Assembly (NCBI GenBank): GCA_025084515.1
Contig: JAJAGP010000246.1
Location: 447,001-511,000 of the forward strand
DNA from: Ancistrus triradiatus
Lineage: Eukaryota > Chordata > Actinopteri > Siluriformes > Loricariidae
Reading direction: 5' to 3'
DNA: 64,000 nt
This document shows positions 23,791 to 35,925 of the stretch, piece by piece. Position numbers and translations under genes: made by a program. A model generated the notes under the pieces. That model did no database searches, was not told the DNA's origin, and saw nothing but the letters and a program-made list of their open reading frames with translations. The first letter of the stretch is position 1. Every line of letters starts with the position of its first letter.

Positions 23791-24600
23791 AAACTGTATT
23801 AGAAAAGGAACAGAAATAATGAAGCACAGACAGAAATGCTTCAGTCCAGTAACAAAGTGTTCAGTGGTGGATTTTTTCCGATCACTTAGTTCCTGACCAG
23901 TATATATACTGAGCTCCAGAGCAGCTTCTCCCCAGTCCGAGGATGACTTGATTATTTATCAGGTGTCCCAAAGTTCACTCCTCCCCTCACACACACTCTT
24001 AGTCCTCTCGCGCCGTCACCTCACATCTCATTTCTATCCTCATGGATCGTCTCCTTTCTTTTGTCATCTCCTTTTCCATGCCACCTCTTCTTCATGCTCA
24101 TCTCCACCCTAAATCGACCAGTTCCTCCCACGCCTTCTCCTCCGCTTCCTGCCACTCATCACTGCATGTTCCTTCCTCTGTCCTCATGTTCTCTGTCAGT
24201 AGTACGTACTCAGGCTGCTGTGAACCTTTGGATTTAATTCCCTGTCCTTTCTTATGGCTGCTTCGGTGTTTCACCCTGCTTTGTGTATTTCGTTTTCTGT
24301 TTTTTGTGAGCACCTTCTGAGCCACTAAGAACACTACGCCTGGGACCCATGACTTTAAGAGTTTATGAGCTTTAACTGACACAAGATACAAGAAACCTGA
24401 GATGCTGTAAAGGCATCCTCAGACCAGTGCAGAACCGCAGCTATTTTGCTACATGGGTTATGTGGGTTACATGGGTCAGTAAAATACATGCTGTCCAGTA
24501 GGGCTGCAACTGCTGATTGTTTTGGTAGTCTGCTATGATGTTTATTATTTCCTACGCTGCTTTCTAAGTGATTTCTGCATGCACTAACGTTTTACAGCCT
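23791..24600. other. Intron DNA with a hAT-type terminus fragment
   Basis: At 24499-24535 the sequence tagggctgcaactgctgatt then gttttggtagtc closely resembles a hAT-family terminal repeat. The overlapping plus and minus frames at 24042-24391 look like chance. Confidence 0.4.
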
Positions 24601-26087
24601 GTGATTATGGTGGAAAATAAGTATTTGGTCACCCACAAACAAGCAAGATTTCTGGCGCTCACAGACCTGTAACAACTTCTTTAAGAAGCTCTTCTGTCCT
24701 CCACTCCTTACCTGTATTAATGGCACATGTTTGACCTCGTTATCTGTATAAAAGACACCTGTCCACAGCCTCAGACAGTCAGACTCCAAACTCAACCGTA
24801 GCCAAGACCAAAGTGCTGTCGAAGGACACCAGGAAGAAAATTGTAGACCTGCATCAGGCTGGGAAGAGTGAATCTACAATAGGCAAGCAGGTTGGTGTGA
24901 ATAAATCAGCTGTGGGAGCAATTGTAAGAAAATGGAAGACATACAAGACCATTGATTATCTCCCTCGATCTGGGGCCCCACGCAAGATCTCATCCTGTGG
25001 GGTCAAAATGATCATGAGGAACGGTGAAGCATCAAAAATTCCCAGAAAACTACCATGGAGGGACCTGATGAATGTCCTGCAGAGACCTGGGACCAAAGTA
25101 ACAAGGCTACCATCAGTAACACACTACACCGGAGTGAGGAGGGACTCAGATCCTGCAAGTGCCAGGCCGTGCCCCCCCCTGGCTTTAAGCCAGTACATGC
25201 CCAGGCCCGTCTGAAGTTTGCCAGAAGAGCCATATGGATGAATCCAAGAAGAGGACTGGGGACGAATATCATGTGGTCAGATTGAAAACCCAAAATAGAA
25301 AACTTTTTGGGAAAAAACTCAACTCGTCGTGTTTTGGGAGGAAGAAGAAATGCTGAGTCGCATCCCCAAGAAAACCACCATACCTACTGTGAAAAAGCCA
25401 TGGGGGGTGGAAAAAAATTGCATTGGGGCTTGCTTTGGGGCCTGTTTTGCATCAGTGAGAGCACTGAAATTATGGAAGATGGAACGTGGCTGGGCCTTCC
25501 AGGGCATGACAAATGATCCCCAACCACACAACCGCTTTCGGGCAACGAAAAAGGAGTGGCTCCGTAAATAAAAAGGGCATTTCAAGGTCCTGGAGGTGGT
25601 CTAGCCAGTTTCACAGTTTTCCCCTCAACCCCAATAGAAAATGTGTGGGAGGGAGTTGAAAAAGTCCGTGTTGCCCTAAAAACATCACTGCTTATAGAGG
25701 AGAATTCTTGCATGGAGGAATGGGCCCAAAAATACCAGGCTAAACAGTGTGTGCCAACTTGGTGAAGACTTAACAGGAAAACGTTTTTTTTGGACCTCTG
25801 TCCCATTGCCCAAACAAAGGGTTATGTTTACAAAGTGTTGAAGTTTTGAACTTTTTGTTTGTTATTGAAACCAAATACTTATTTTCCACCATGATTTACA
25901 ATTTAAATTCTTTTTAAAAATATACAATGTGGATTTCCTGGATGTTTTTTTTTCTCATTTTGTCTTCATAGTTGAAGTGTAGCTATGATGATGGGGAAAT
26001 TACAGACCTCTCTCATCTTTTTGTTCTAAGTAGGAGGAACTTGCAACAATCAGTGACTGACTAAATTAACCTTTTTTGCCCCAACTG
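24601..26087 (+). mobile_element. Tc1-like transposon, family C, copy 1 (left end lost)
   Basis: The right terminal repeat is present (ctttttttgccccaactg, then TA). The left terminal repeat is missing, and homology starts at the inner gattatggtggaaaataag block. The full-length sister is at 60957-62553 and a lone terminus is at 32553-32665. The transposase reads on the plus strand. Confidence 0.88.
24799..25780 (+). pseudogene. Broken Tc1 transposase, family C copy 1
   Basis: A 133-codon frame (24813-25214) covers the N-terminal DNA-binding domain: LSKDTRKKIVDLHQAGKSES, then IGKQVGVNKSAVGAIVRKWK, a paired-like helix-turn-helix. The ancestral start codon appears destroyed (gtagccaagacc where copy 2 has atgtccaagacc). 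Downstream catalytic segments are scattered over three frames, and homopolymer runs are abnormally long (for example gccccccc and tgggaaaaaac). The transposase is not functional as read, and part of the damage may be assembly error. Confidence 0.82.
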
Positions 26088-27000
26088 TACTTTTCAGTGT
26101 TGTGCTTTTCAGATTTGTTGGTAGGTAGATTTGATTCCACCTGGTAGAACATGGTGTGATGTTAGATATTTACTCTTTGGTTTTCTATTTATTAGTAGAG
26201 AGCAATGAGAAGTTTAGTTGCTTGTGTGTTGTTGTTGCAAGTTAGTCTTAAAAACCAACACGAAAAATCATTGTGACATTACATATAGTGATAAAAGCCT
26301 CAAAAAAACACAACAACAAAAAAAAAAAACCTGAGACTGAGATATATCCATTTTGGCCAGATCTCTCCCTCCCTTACCGCAGCCCTCAGCTCTCCTGATC
26401 TGCTTGAAAATGAAGCAGCCTGGCTGGAAAAATTAGATTAGGATTGAAGAAACCACAGGAGAAAAGCACACGGACGTACCGTTTTAATTAAAAGCGGCCG
26501 ACTTTATTAGTCATTAAAACAACGGCCGTAGCTTAAGTCAATATTAACGGAGCTTTCACTTTCCAACGCCCATCTGCGAAAAACGTGTCGTTTGCTGACA
26601 TCATTTTTGTTTGCAAAACGTTAAGGGTCTGTTGGGTTTGCAGAAAGTGGGAGCCGAATTGCCCCTGTTTTTTGACGCTGCCCGTTTTGGTAGTTGAAGC
26701 AATGGCGAGGGTTCAGGATGGGTGGTACTACTGCTAGCTTACAGGATCTGCCTGCATGCTCACTTAAATGATTCAAATTAGCGTTTACTCGTTACGTACG
26801 GATTATGGTTTTTATGTAGTATGGATAGATCCTGGAGACGCTTTCGCTATGGTTAGAAAGAACTAGTTAATTAATTGGCTTATGGTTTATTTAACATTGT
26901 AATTGGGTCAGATTATAAAATGGGGTCCTTATTTTAGAAGGTATATAATGGGCCCATGATTTCTCAATGGTTTTTCACACAAGTTTTTTACAGTTAGATA
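26088..27000. other. Intron DNA, no recognised gene
   Basis: Mixed AT-rich sequence with a poly-A stretch at 26310-26330. Nothing else was recognised. Confidence 0.35.
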
Positions 27001-27987
27001 ATTCCTCCGTACAGAACAGCTTCAGCTCTTGGGATGTTGGTGGGTTTCCTCACATTAGCTGGTCGCTTCAGGTCCTTTCCACAACATTTCCATTGGATTT
27101 TAAGGTTCAGGAACTTTGCCTCGGCCCATTTCCAAAACATGAAAACTTTTATTCATTTCTTTTTTAAACCATTTTTTTGGTAGAACGGCTTGTGTGCTTC
27201 TAGGGTCGGTTGTCCCTTGCCCTACATGACCCACCTTCTCTTGAGATTCAGTTCATGGACAGATTGTCCTGACATTTTCTTTAGAATTCTCTGATATAAT
27301 TTCAGGAAATTCCATTGTTCCATCAATGATGGATGCAGGGCAAGTCCTGCCCAGAGGCAGCAAGCAAAAAACAGGCCCAAACCATGATACTACCACCCCA
27401 CTGTTTCACAGATTGGGATAAGGGCTCTTATGCTGGAATGCAGTGTTTTAGTTGTTTTCCTTTCTCCAAACATCCGTCCACAAAACATCCTTCCAATAGC
27501 CTTCTGGCTTGTCCACGTGATCTTTTAGCAAAAAAACTGCCAGATGAGCAGCAATGTTCTTTTTTGGAGAGCAGTGGCTTTTTTCTCCTTGCAACTCTGC
27601 CATGCACACCATTGTTGTTCAGTGTTCTTTTGATCTGATGGTTGGAAATCATGGAACATTAACATTAAGCCAATGTTGGAGAGAGGCCCTTCAGTTGGCT
27701 TAGAAGTTACCCTGGGGTTCCTTTGTGACCTCAACCAACTATTACACGCCTTGCTTCTTGGAGTGATCTTTTGTTGGTCGGCCACTCCTGGGGGAGGGTA
27801 ACAATGGTCTTGAATTTCCTCCATTTGTACCCCAATCTGTCTGACTGTGGATTGGTGGGGAGTCCCAAACTCTTTAGAGATTGGTTTGGTAACCTTTTCC
27901 AGGGCCAGGCCTGATGAGCATCAATAACTCCCTTTTTTCTGAGCGGGCTCCTTCAGAATCTCTCCTTGTACGTACCATTGATACACT
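27001..27987 (-). pseudogene. Broken Tc1 transposase, family A copy 7
   Basis: The minus strand carries all blocks of the family A transposase in order, but the frame changes about every 30-80 bases. Recognisable pieces include a KKPLLSKKEHCCS-like run and RTLNNNGVHGR near 27590-27640. No intact domain remains. Confidence 0.8.
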
Positions 27988-28325
27988 TCCACCAAACATG
28001 TGTTGCTGTGAAGAGCAGACTTTGATAATTCCCTGTTTCTTTGAAAATAAACAGGGTGCCCTCAACACACCTGATTGGCATCCCATTGATTGATTGAAAA
28101 CACCTGACTCTAATTTCACCTTCAAAATTAATGCTAATCCTAGAGGGTCACATAACTTTTGCCCACTCAATAATATGTAATATTGGATCATTTTCCTCAA
28201 TAAATAAATGACCAAGTATAATATTTCTGTCTCATTTGTTTAACTGGGTTCTCTTTATCTACTTTTAGGACTTGTGTGAAAATCTGATGATGTTTTAGGT
28301 CATATTTATGCAGAAATATAACTGT
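27001..28325 (-). mobile_element. Tc1 family A, copy 7 (both tips lost, indel-rich)
   Basis: Homology to family A begins inside the transposase C-terminal region (attcctccgtacagaacagc) and runs to the inner right flank (tttatgcagaaatata). Both terminal repeats are missing. The copy is unusual in the number of one- or two-base insertions in homopolymers (for example ggggagtcccaaac and gagattggtttggtaacc). Confidence 0.85.
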
Positions 28326-30069
28326 ACCATCTTCCTTTCGTATCAGGAGCGTGGTTGTAGGATCTGTGATTGCCATCATTTAAATGGCCTCACATTAGGA
28401 AGTTGGAGAGCAGGACAGATGGAACAATCAGTCTACAGTCTGTTTGTGCAACTAGTGTAATTGTAGCACAAACACATTGCTGTGCAGTTTCAGCAGCTGA
28501 TACAAGTGGTGTAGAAATAATATTGGATGCCTTCACCAGTGTATAGGAAGAGGAGTTTTATGGAAATGCGCTCGCATCCACCAAATTATAGACATTATGC
28601 ATAGAAGGCGCAGCAGGGTGTGTGGAGCTGCAGTTTGAGAACCACAGCAGGATGCGTATATAGGTTCTGGCTTTGACACGTCTCGGAAGCCAGGGAGGAT
28701 TGCGATTGTGGATTGAAAACACGCGCCTGAAGAAAACGCCGCGTGAGCTCATCTGTCGCGAATTAGCTCTGGGCTGCGTGTAAATGGAGCTAATGAGACC
28801 AGAACATTTTGTTTTCAAAATGAAAAGGGGACGAGAGAACGGAGAGGGGTGGCTGGGAGTGACGGGCGCAGAGGTTAGCTCGACATGACGGGTACAGATT
28901 AAAATGAGCGAAGCTATTCCCTCAGCCTCGGCGGGGGTCGGCGGATTCTCAGGTGTAGGAATACAGGCCGGGAAATACAAGCGAGTCAATTTACCGCTGG
29001 CTCCTGTTCAGATCCGGCCTGGAGAACAAGGCTGGTACGAAGCTAGAAGAGCCGGTCCAGGGGGAATCGATTCCTCTATTAAAAACCCGCAGGCGTTAGT
29101 TTAGCGTTTTCGGTTTGCCCTGCCTGTACCCACACACTCGTACAGACTTGTGATGTTTTCATAAGCGATAGCCAGCACTTGAAGAGAGGCCAAGCATCCC
29201 TCCTTGACAGCATGACATGAGCTAAGCTGAAAGAGCTGTATTACTTTTCTTGACAAGAATCCCTGCTGCTCCTGCTACTCTGGCCATATCTTTTTTTTAT
29301 TTTGCCCTTCTGTCTTGGCCTTTCTCTTTCATGGCCTCCTTCTCTCTCTTAGTATTTGAGGGGAATATTACTGCAGGCCAGAGGCTCCGGTTAACCCGCC
29401 ACCCTCCCACTGTCAGCGAAGTGATCTTCTGCGCGCTGCCTCCTTCCCTCTCCCTCACCCCTGTGGCTGTTGAAAGTGTTCGCCCTCTATCATTTTTGAC
29501 CTCCAAGCCCAGTGCGTTAAACTGCACAGAAATCATTTAATATTCCCATTTTTCAGCATAACTGCGGCTCGAGTTCAACAGGAGAATGAAAAAGGGGTCG
29601 CGTCACGATAGAGTCGCGCCGTCGGACGGCTCCTCGTGTAGGATTTATTTCACCACCCTCACCTTTTCCAGAACGGGCTGTATTTCTAAACCGAATCATC
29701 AAGCAGGAAGCCGGAGAGTAATCAGAGATGGTGTCAGTTCAGCAACTCTGAGAGGACTCCAGGATTCGCTGGCTCAGGCTCTACGCTAATCCACAGATAT
29801 GGGCCCTGTGGTTTGGACCCAGAAGACAATGCCGTTACTCGAGCAAGGTTGCCTTGAATCATGTTTTAAGTACGCAAAGCTGCCCAGTTTGTGGTAAAAT
29901 TGTTTGTGCTTTGGGGAAATAAATGAAGTTGCTCCTTATAATCTAAACGTGAAACAGCTTGAGGATCTAAAAACGCCAGCGTTATGCCTTCATATGATGG
30001 AGCTGGAGCACTATTGATTACCATGGAAGGATTTCTGTGACTAAAAAGGAATTGGTTCTGTCAGCAGAT
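28326..30069. other. Intron DNA, no recognised gene
   Basis: A 143-codon minus frame at 28558-28989 and a 96-codon plus frame at 29250-29540 show no domain. The stretch 29150-29560 is of mixed composition and free of known repeats. Confidence 0.35.
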
Positions 30070-30600
30070 TTTGAATAGAGACGCACCGAGCAGTGGGACG
30101 GTGACCGGAATCGGCACACAGACAGCACAGTGCTTTTACTGACTCGAATTCAGCTCATGTATGGAGCTTTAAACACGGCTCAGCCACTCGCCGGTTGGTT
30201 TATGAGATTGCTTACGGGAAGTGTTGAGTTTCACTTGTGTTTTTAGTGCTAATTAGTCAACTAAATAATCTCTTTCTATAGCACTTTACTAATGAGAGAG
30301 TAGGGATGCTAATGAGGGAGTAGGGATCCATTTCGGACACAGTCATGTCCGTACAGCGTGTTGCTTACAGCTGTACATACAACTCCGAAAATGCTGAATA
30401 TTCGGGAGCTAACAGAGCTAACAAGCAACGCAGAGCCACTCACAAGCCAGCAGCCCCTGCTGTCTTTCTTTAGCAATGAGAACGTTTCCAGTAAAATAAA
30501 AAGGCGAACAAAAATGTTTCAGTATGCTGTCATTTATAATTCTTAGACAAAGAAAATCAGAAGTGGCCCAAATCGGATTTGGCCGGTCAAGCATTTAAAA
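30070..30600 (+). repeat. hAT-like relic repeat, copy 2 (pair with 6280)
   Basis: The left end reads agagacgcaccgagcag, then ggtgaccggaatcggc, which resembles hAT termini. The blocks after it match 6390-6680 in order. Toward 30600 a ggatttggccggtcaag block parallels the cggtcaaatg region near 7405. Confidence 0.55.
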
Positions 30601-30769
30601 CAAACAAAAAACATAAAATAGGTACATTTTTTATTTTTATTTGCCTTTAAGTGGCCCCATAAATGTTCGATCACCTTTAGGGCAGGCTATTGTAGAAAAA
30701 AGTTCATGTCCACATTTCACTACACTGAGAGCATAAAAAGACATACTTGGACTAACCAAAACAGCTGGA
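30601..30769. other. Short unassigned AT-rich spacer
   Basis: Nothing was recognised. Confidence 0.3.
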
Positions 30770-30908
30770 GTCCTTATAATGCTTAGGGAGTTTTTTCCTT
30801 GCCGCTATGACCCTTGGCTTGCTCAATTTGGGATTGGCCTTAGATATTCAAAGGTAATATAAAATAGTTAAGCTGCTTTGAGACAGTGCTCCATTGTAAA
30901 AAGTGACA
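30770..30908 (+). repeat. Foldback-family repeat, right arm only
   Basis: The blocks gcttagggagttttttcctt, aagctgctttgagacagtgc and tccattgtaaaaagtg match the right arm of the element at 43128-43921. Confidence 0.65.
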
Positions 30909-31017
30909 TGCTTTGGGGTCACTTAAATATAACTAGTAGACAAAATTTGATGTGGAAAATCACATGATCAGCAGTTCAAAATCCAGAAATTACACCCTTG
31001 ATGTCCTGAATATTACT

Positions 31018-31191
31018 GTGGACTGTGGTAGCCTAGCGTTTAAGGTCCAGGGTTCAAATCCCACCTCTGCCAAGCTGCCACTGTTGGGTCCTTGAGCAAG
31101 GCCCTTAACCCACAATTGCTTGGTTTGTAAGTTTGCATCAGTTGTAAGTCACTCTGGATAAGGGCGTCTGCTAAATGCTGTAAATGTAAAT
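31018..31191 (+). repeat. tRNA-derived SINE, nearly complete
   Basis: A box: tagcctagcgtttaagg. B box: ggttcaaatcc. The body has aagctgccactgttgggtcc and gcaaggcccttaaccc. The tail gtaagtcactctggataagg then cgtctgctaaatgctg is the 3' end many fish SINEs share with L2/CR1-type LINEs. This is the best copy of the family in the window. Confidence 0.88.
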
Positions 31192-31922
31192 ATTCTTTCA
31201 GATAATAAAAGGAATAAGACCAAGACGTCCATAGCAGGGTAGCTGCTGTTAGCTGTAGTTAGATACTGTGTTTTTTAATGCAAAAACTCCACCGAAGTCT
31301 GATTTCCTAGGTGGTACGGTTTTGAGGAGCCTGTATTACCCAACACTACTGATAGGTACAATTGAAAAATTGATTCACTCTATCTCTCACTGTCTTTCTT
31401 TCGCTCTCCTCGCTGATTGAGTTGAGCTGAGCAAACACGCCCTCCGTCTCTGCACGTTAATGGTGTTTACACCCCCGTCTCTCAGCCAGCCTGAGTCGTC
31501 CTCTAGGGCTGCTGACGCATGCATCGCCCCCTGGTTCTAACGGCTCTCGCTTCCACCGTCACGCTCACTGACTGCCTGTTCTTGTGGATCTGTTGACTCA
31601 GTGGAGGAGCTGCTGTATCCTCAATCCTGAGAAACCGAAGATGAGGAACTAGTGATTAGAAGCCGAGTGACGTCTGTTGAGTGGACACAGTTTGGCATTA
31701 CAGAATCAGAAAACTACTCGACGAGTGTAGCTAGTGGCAGCAACACTGGCTATCTCCATCGTCGTACGAGAGCCAGAAGAAAGTCATGCATCCAGCGGTG
31801 GAACAGCCTCGGGTGTTCAACATAAATACAGAGTCGTTTTGCATTCAGAAAGCTTTGGCTGAATGCTTTACCCAATTGACTAAAGTGTAACCAGAGGTCC
31901 AGCAGATAGCAGATGTTTGTAG
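31192..31922. other. Intron DNA, no recognised gene
   Basis: No domain-bearing frame or known repeat was seen. Confidence 0.35.
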
Positions 31923-32195
31923 TTCACTACTTGTTTAGGCAAATATCTAATCAGCCAATCGCATGGCTGAAACTCTAGACATGTAGACATGATGAAGACG
32001 AGCTGATGAATCAAACCGAGCATCAGAATGGGGAAGAAAGGTGATTTAAGTGACTTTGAACATATTTCAGAAGCTGTTGATCTACTGGGATTTTCACACA
32101 CGGCGCCATCTCTAGGGTTTACAGAGAATGAGCTGAAAAAAAGAGAAAATATCCAATGAGGGCAGTACTTTTTGTGAAAATGCACCATTGATGAC
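31923..32195 (+). mobile_element. Tc1-like transposon, family D, 5' fragment
   Basis: The leader aatatctaatcagccaatcg is followed by the start of the transposase region (atggggaagaaaggtgattt, ctactgggattttcacacac, tctagggtttacagagaatg). The terminal repeat and the catalytic part are missing. A partly deleted longer copy is at 58990-59690. Confidence 0.8.
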
Positions 32196-32552
32196 AAAGA
32201 GTCAGATTACGCTTAACCATAACTGTTCATGTCCACTGATTTGGTAATAAGTCGGTTAGAATTGAGACTTGCTTGACTGATATTGATAAAAGACTCGGCT
32301 TAGACTTTAGACTTGAGTTAGTATTGAGACAGATGACATGTAATGACTTGGTTTTTATTAAATAGTTTTCACTTTTAGGTATTCTGGATTTTTGTTGTTG
32401 TTGAAGCATGATTGGGTGATTTCTGTTTCAATGTGTACAAACCTGGCAACCTATCATAATTGTCACCAGCAGAGAAATATGTTTGTTTATTTAGTTCATT
32501 TAGCATCACCATCGGCATCAATGGCCATTTTAGTGACAAGACTATTCATATA
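32196..32552. other. Intron DNA, no recognised gene
   Basis: Nothing was recognised. Confidence 0.3.
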
Positions 32553-32665
32553 CAGTGGGGCAAAAAAAGTATTTAGTCAGCCACTGATTGCGCAAGTTCT
32601 CCTACTTGGAAAGATGAGAGAGGTCTGTGATTGTCATCATAGGTACACTTCAACTATGAGAGACT
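32553..32665 (+). mobile_element. Tc1 family C, lone terminal fragment
   Basis: It starts cagtggggcaaaaaaagtat after a TA and continues through agccactgattgcgcaagtt to cttcaactatgagag, matching the left terminus of the element at 60957. Nothing of the interior remains. Confidence 0.9.
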
Positions 32666-34289
32666 TCAGCTATCTCGGTGTGAAGGACGGCCTTAATATA
32701 CGTGTGATATAAAAGGTCTTAAGTTGGGACTCGCTTGCATGTGGCTAGCTACACTTTCTTTAAAAGAGAAAATGATCATAACCGGGTCGCTGCACTGCCA
32801 GCATGGTCGTTGAAGTAAAGCGCAATGTCGGGGTTGCTTGAGGAGGAGAAAGCCATTATTAATGAGACGGAGTGGAGGCAAAGCCAGTGACAGTCCCTGT
32901 CACCTGGGCTAACATGGTACAGCCCACCACAGCTCTCCCACTTCTCTTCCACCAGCGCCACTCTAATGCACTTCTTTTGTCCTTATCTATTATTCTTCCT
33001 TCCTCCACTCCGACGCCGCCTGCCTTCCTGCCTGCCTGCTCCTCTGCCACCTCTGTGGCGTCCTCATCGCTCATGTGCCCTTCCGCGCTCGTTCCGTCCT
33101 CCCATTCCTCATGCGCCGTTCATTTCTCACACTTGCTTAAACCTTCTGCTGAGACACTCTTTCATATGGTGCCTTCCTGCCTCGCTCTTCCACCAGAACA
33201 GAGACTACGTACGAACGCCGAGTTCATCCCCGAGCTTAATTCAATCGCTCTGTTATTTTTAAGCTCCTCGGGGACGTTGAAAGCTTTACTGTTCTCCAGC
33301 AGCGCTGCACTGATTTTCTCGGCCCGTGAAGTCCTGGAGCCGCCTCCTGCGACAGTGCTGACACGGCAGCGTGTTGCTCCGCCGGTGCTGTCGCCAGCAA
33401 CTATGTTCACGTGCAACATTAGCAGACATCTCCCGCCATGTATTAGACCAGACGCTAAAAATAGAGCGCTGTCTCTTCCTGTACGCCTTCCGTAGGACAA
33501 AGAAGCTTGCCAGTTCCGAAGGGGACTTGGAGGTCAATTAAGTTTCTAAACAGTGATAACATGAGTGGCCATGGCAGGTCCTAGGAAAGGTGGACGGATC
33601 GGAGCCAGGCCTCCCACGGCTTGAGGCTGGCTCGTCCGTGCCTGTTAGGTTCCAGCCATTTAATGCTAATGCTGTTTACTTTATTCTCAGTCCAGCTGGG
33701 TAAAGAAGAAGCCGGTCCAGCTCAAGGGCCGTCCTGAAGCTGGAAGTGCAGCATGTTTAGGAATTAGTTTGCTAAATGAGTTTAGCAGGAGGAAGGAGCA
33801 GCTGGACGAATGTGCTCCGGGGCTGCACTTCCCTTAAAATAAATGCAGCGAGCAGACGAAGGGACTGTCAAGGTGCAACAAATGGGAGAAGCAATCGTGA
33901 TTCTGTTCTGTCTTTCGTCTTTCGGGATGTCAGGCGTGTCACACACCCTCCCCGGGCGTAAATATCTCCAGATTTGACTGTTCTGCTCCCCTTTCTTCTC
34001 CCCGTTTGAGCTCGGGATTATGCTTTGCTGGTTTCCCCCGCACGATATTTGTCACGGAGCAAAACTGACAACGAACTTCACTCGATCACTTTTTCTGGCG
34101 GCTCACCTTCAAAGGTGGCTGTCATCTATAAAACAGATCGAAAATATGCAAAAGTAAAGGATGAGCACGTCACCGCGTGGCGGATTCCTAAACGTCGACG
34201 AGTGGGTCTACGGGCACTTAATCCCATAACTGCAGAAAATCCAATTTTTTCAGTAACAAACAGATTTTGTCAGTAATCAAATAATGGTA
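32666..34289. other. Unassigned, relatively GC-rich DNA with long chance frames
   Basis: A 207-codon plus frame (32872-33495) and overlapping minus frames (33162-33537) exist. The plus frame is dominated by Ser, Pro, Leu and Ala with no domain. The mixture of long frames on both strands is what moderately GC-rich DNA with few stops gives, so none is called a gene. Confidence 0.4.
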
Positions 34290-35450
34290 AACCTAAAGTC
34301 ACAATATTTTGAGAAAAAAGTCATAGTATTTGACAATAACATCGTAGTATTTCGAGAATAAAGTGGATTGTGGTATTTTAAGAAAACAAAGTCATAATAT
34401 TTCGATTCTGAAGTTGCAATATTTCGAGAATAGTTGTAATATTTAGAGAATAAACTTTAAATATTGTAAGTTGCAGTATTGAGAATGAATTCATAATATT
34501 TCTGAAAAAGTTTTAATTGTTCTAGAGTAAAGTCGCAATATTGAGAATAAAGTCGAAATATTTCGAGAATAAAGTCACAATATTTCGGGATTAAAATTGT
34601 AGTATTGCGAGAAAAGTTGTAACATTTCGAGAAATAAAGTTGTAGTATTTGAGAATAAAATCTTAGTTTTTCCAGAATAAAGTGGACTTATATTTTGATA
34701 AAAGTTGTAATATTTCAAGAATAAAATCGTAGTATTGCGAGAAAAGTCAAAGTATTTCAAGAAAATGTTTAGAGAATAAAATCACAATATTTGAGAAAAA
34801 AATCTTAGTTTTTCCAGAATAAAGTAGACTGGTATTTTGAGAATAAAGTCGTAGTATTTCGATTATGATGATGTAATATTTTGAGAAGTGGTAATATTTA
34901 GAAAATAAACTTTTAATATTTTGATAAGTCGCAGTATTTTGAGAATAAAGTCTCAATATTGAGAATAAAGTCGTAGTATTTCGAGAATAAAGTCGTAGTA
35001 TTTCGAGAATAAAGTCGTAATATTTCGAGAATAAAGTCACAATATTTTGAGTATAAAGTCGTAGTATTTCGAGAATAAAGTGGACTGGTATTTTGAGAAA
35101 AGTCGTAATATTTAGAGAATAATGTCAGTATTTCAAGAATAAAATTGTCATATTTTGAGAATAAACTTGAAATAATTCTATAATAAATTCGTAATATTTT
35201 GAGAATAAAGTTGCAATACTTTGATAATAAATTTCGTAATATTTCAAGAATAAAGTCACAATATTTTGAGTATAAAGTCGTAACATTTTGAGAATAAAAT
35301 CGTAGTATTTTGAGAATGAAGTGGACTGGTATTTTGAGAAAAGTCGTAATATTTTGAGAATAAACTAGCAATATTTCAAGAAAAAAGTCACAATATCTTG
35401 AGTATGAAGTCGTAAGCTTTTGAGAATAGTCGTAGTATTTCAAGAATAAA
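34290..35450. repeat. AT-rich tandem array, 22-bp unit
   Basis: The unit is close to gagaataaagtcgtagtatt plus tc, repeated exactly at about 34960-35030 and with variants throughout. A variant containing tggactggtattttgag recurs at 34827, 35083 and 35324, giving a second level of about 240-256 bases. Because 22 is not a multiple of 3, three units make a 22-residue repeat. This explains the long minus-strand frames (195 codons at 34913-35500), which are not genes. Confidence 0.95.
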
Positions 35451-35518
35451 GTGGACTCTGGTAGCTTAGTGGTTAAGGTACCAGAAGGTCCTGGGTTCAA
35501 ATCCCACCTCTGCCAAGC
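35451..35518 (+). repeat. tRNA-derived SINE head
   Basis: The sequence gtggactctggtagcttagt then ggttaagg has an A-box fit, and gggttcaaatcccacctctg is the B box. The body and tail are absent. It starts exactly where the 22-bp array ends. Confidence 0.8.
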
Positions 35519-35925
35519 TTATCTCTGCTGAACTTCAATTTTTAATATTAAATAATCAAGTTCTTCATTTTCTTGAGTCTCCACAAAGTGTTTGATAGCT
35601 GTTTAATGCCAGGGTTGCCAGATCCCATGAGAGAATCCCCCACCAGGTCTATGTCAATAAGCCCAAAAGAAGACAAATCTCAAAGAATAAGCGGATCTGG
35701 CAACCGTGTTTGTTTCCACAGACTGCCAAATCCGATTATAATGGGGTAGCTGGTATATAAGCTATGAGTAAACTGATTACTGGAGTAAATTTCAGCTCTC
35801 TTTATCGGATTTCTTAAGCTGATTTCTAGATCGGAGCGTGCTGTATAGCTACATGACCACTTGAATAATCAGATAACTGATCGCATTATTAAGTGCATGT
35901 AAACGCACTCGGTGATGCATTGTCC
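35519..35925 (+). repeat. Dispersed miniature repeat (group with 47740 and 63080)
   Basis: Shared blocks with 47740-48445 are ttgccagatcccatgag, agtaa-ctgattactg, tttcttaa-ctgatttctaga, tcggag and gtaaacgcactc. The word gttgccagatcc is mirrored near 35693-35705 as ggatctggcaac, so part of it is palindromic. The type is not known. Confidence 0.55.

Noticed and set aside
28558..28989. A 143-codon minus frame
   Set aside because: No domain, and its codon use and composition look random.
32872..33495. A 207-codon plus-strand open frame
   Set aside because: It is low-complexity Ser/Pro/Leu/Ala, overlaps long frames on the other strand, and has no domain or splice context.
34913..35500. A 195-codon minus-strand open frame
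   Set aside because: It is produced by the 22-bp tandem unit read in cycling frames. Peptide repeats follow the DNA unit, and no domain is present.
35451..35518. A tRNA gene
   Set aside because: The A and B boxes are there, but the same head recurs at 31018 and 19768 with SINE bodies. It is a SINE head, not a tRNA gene.
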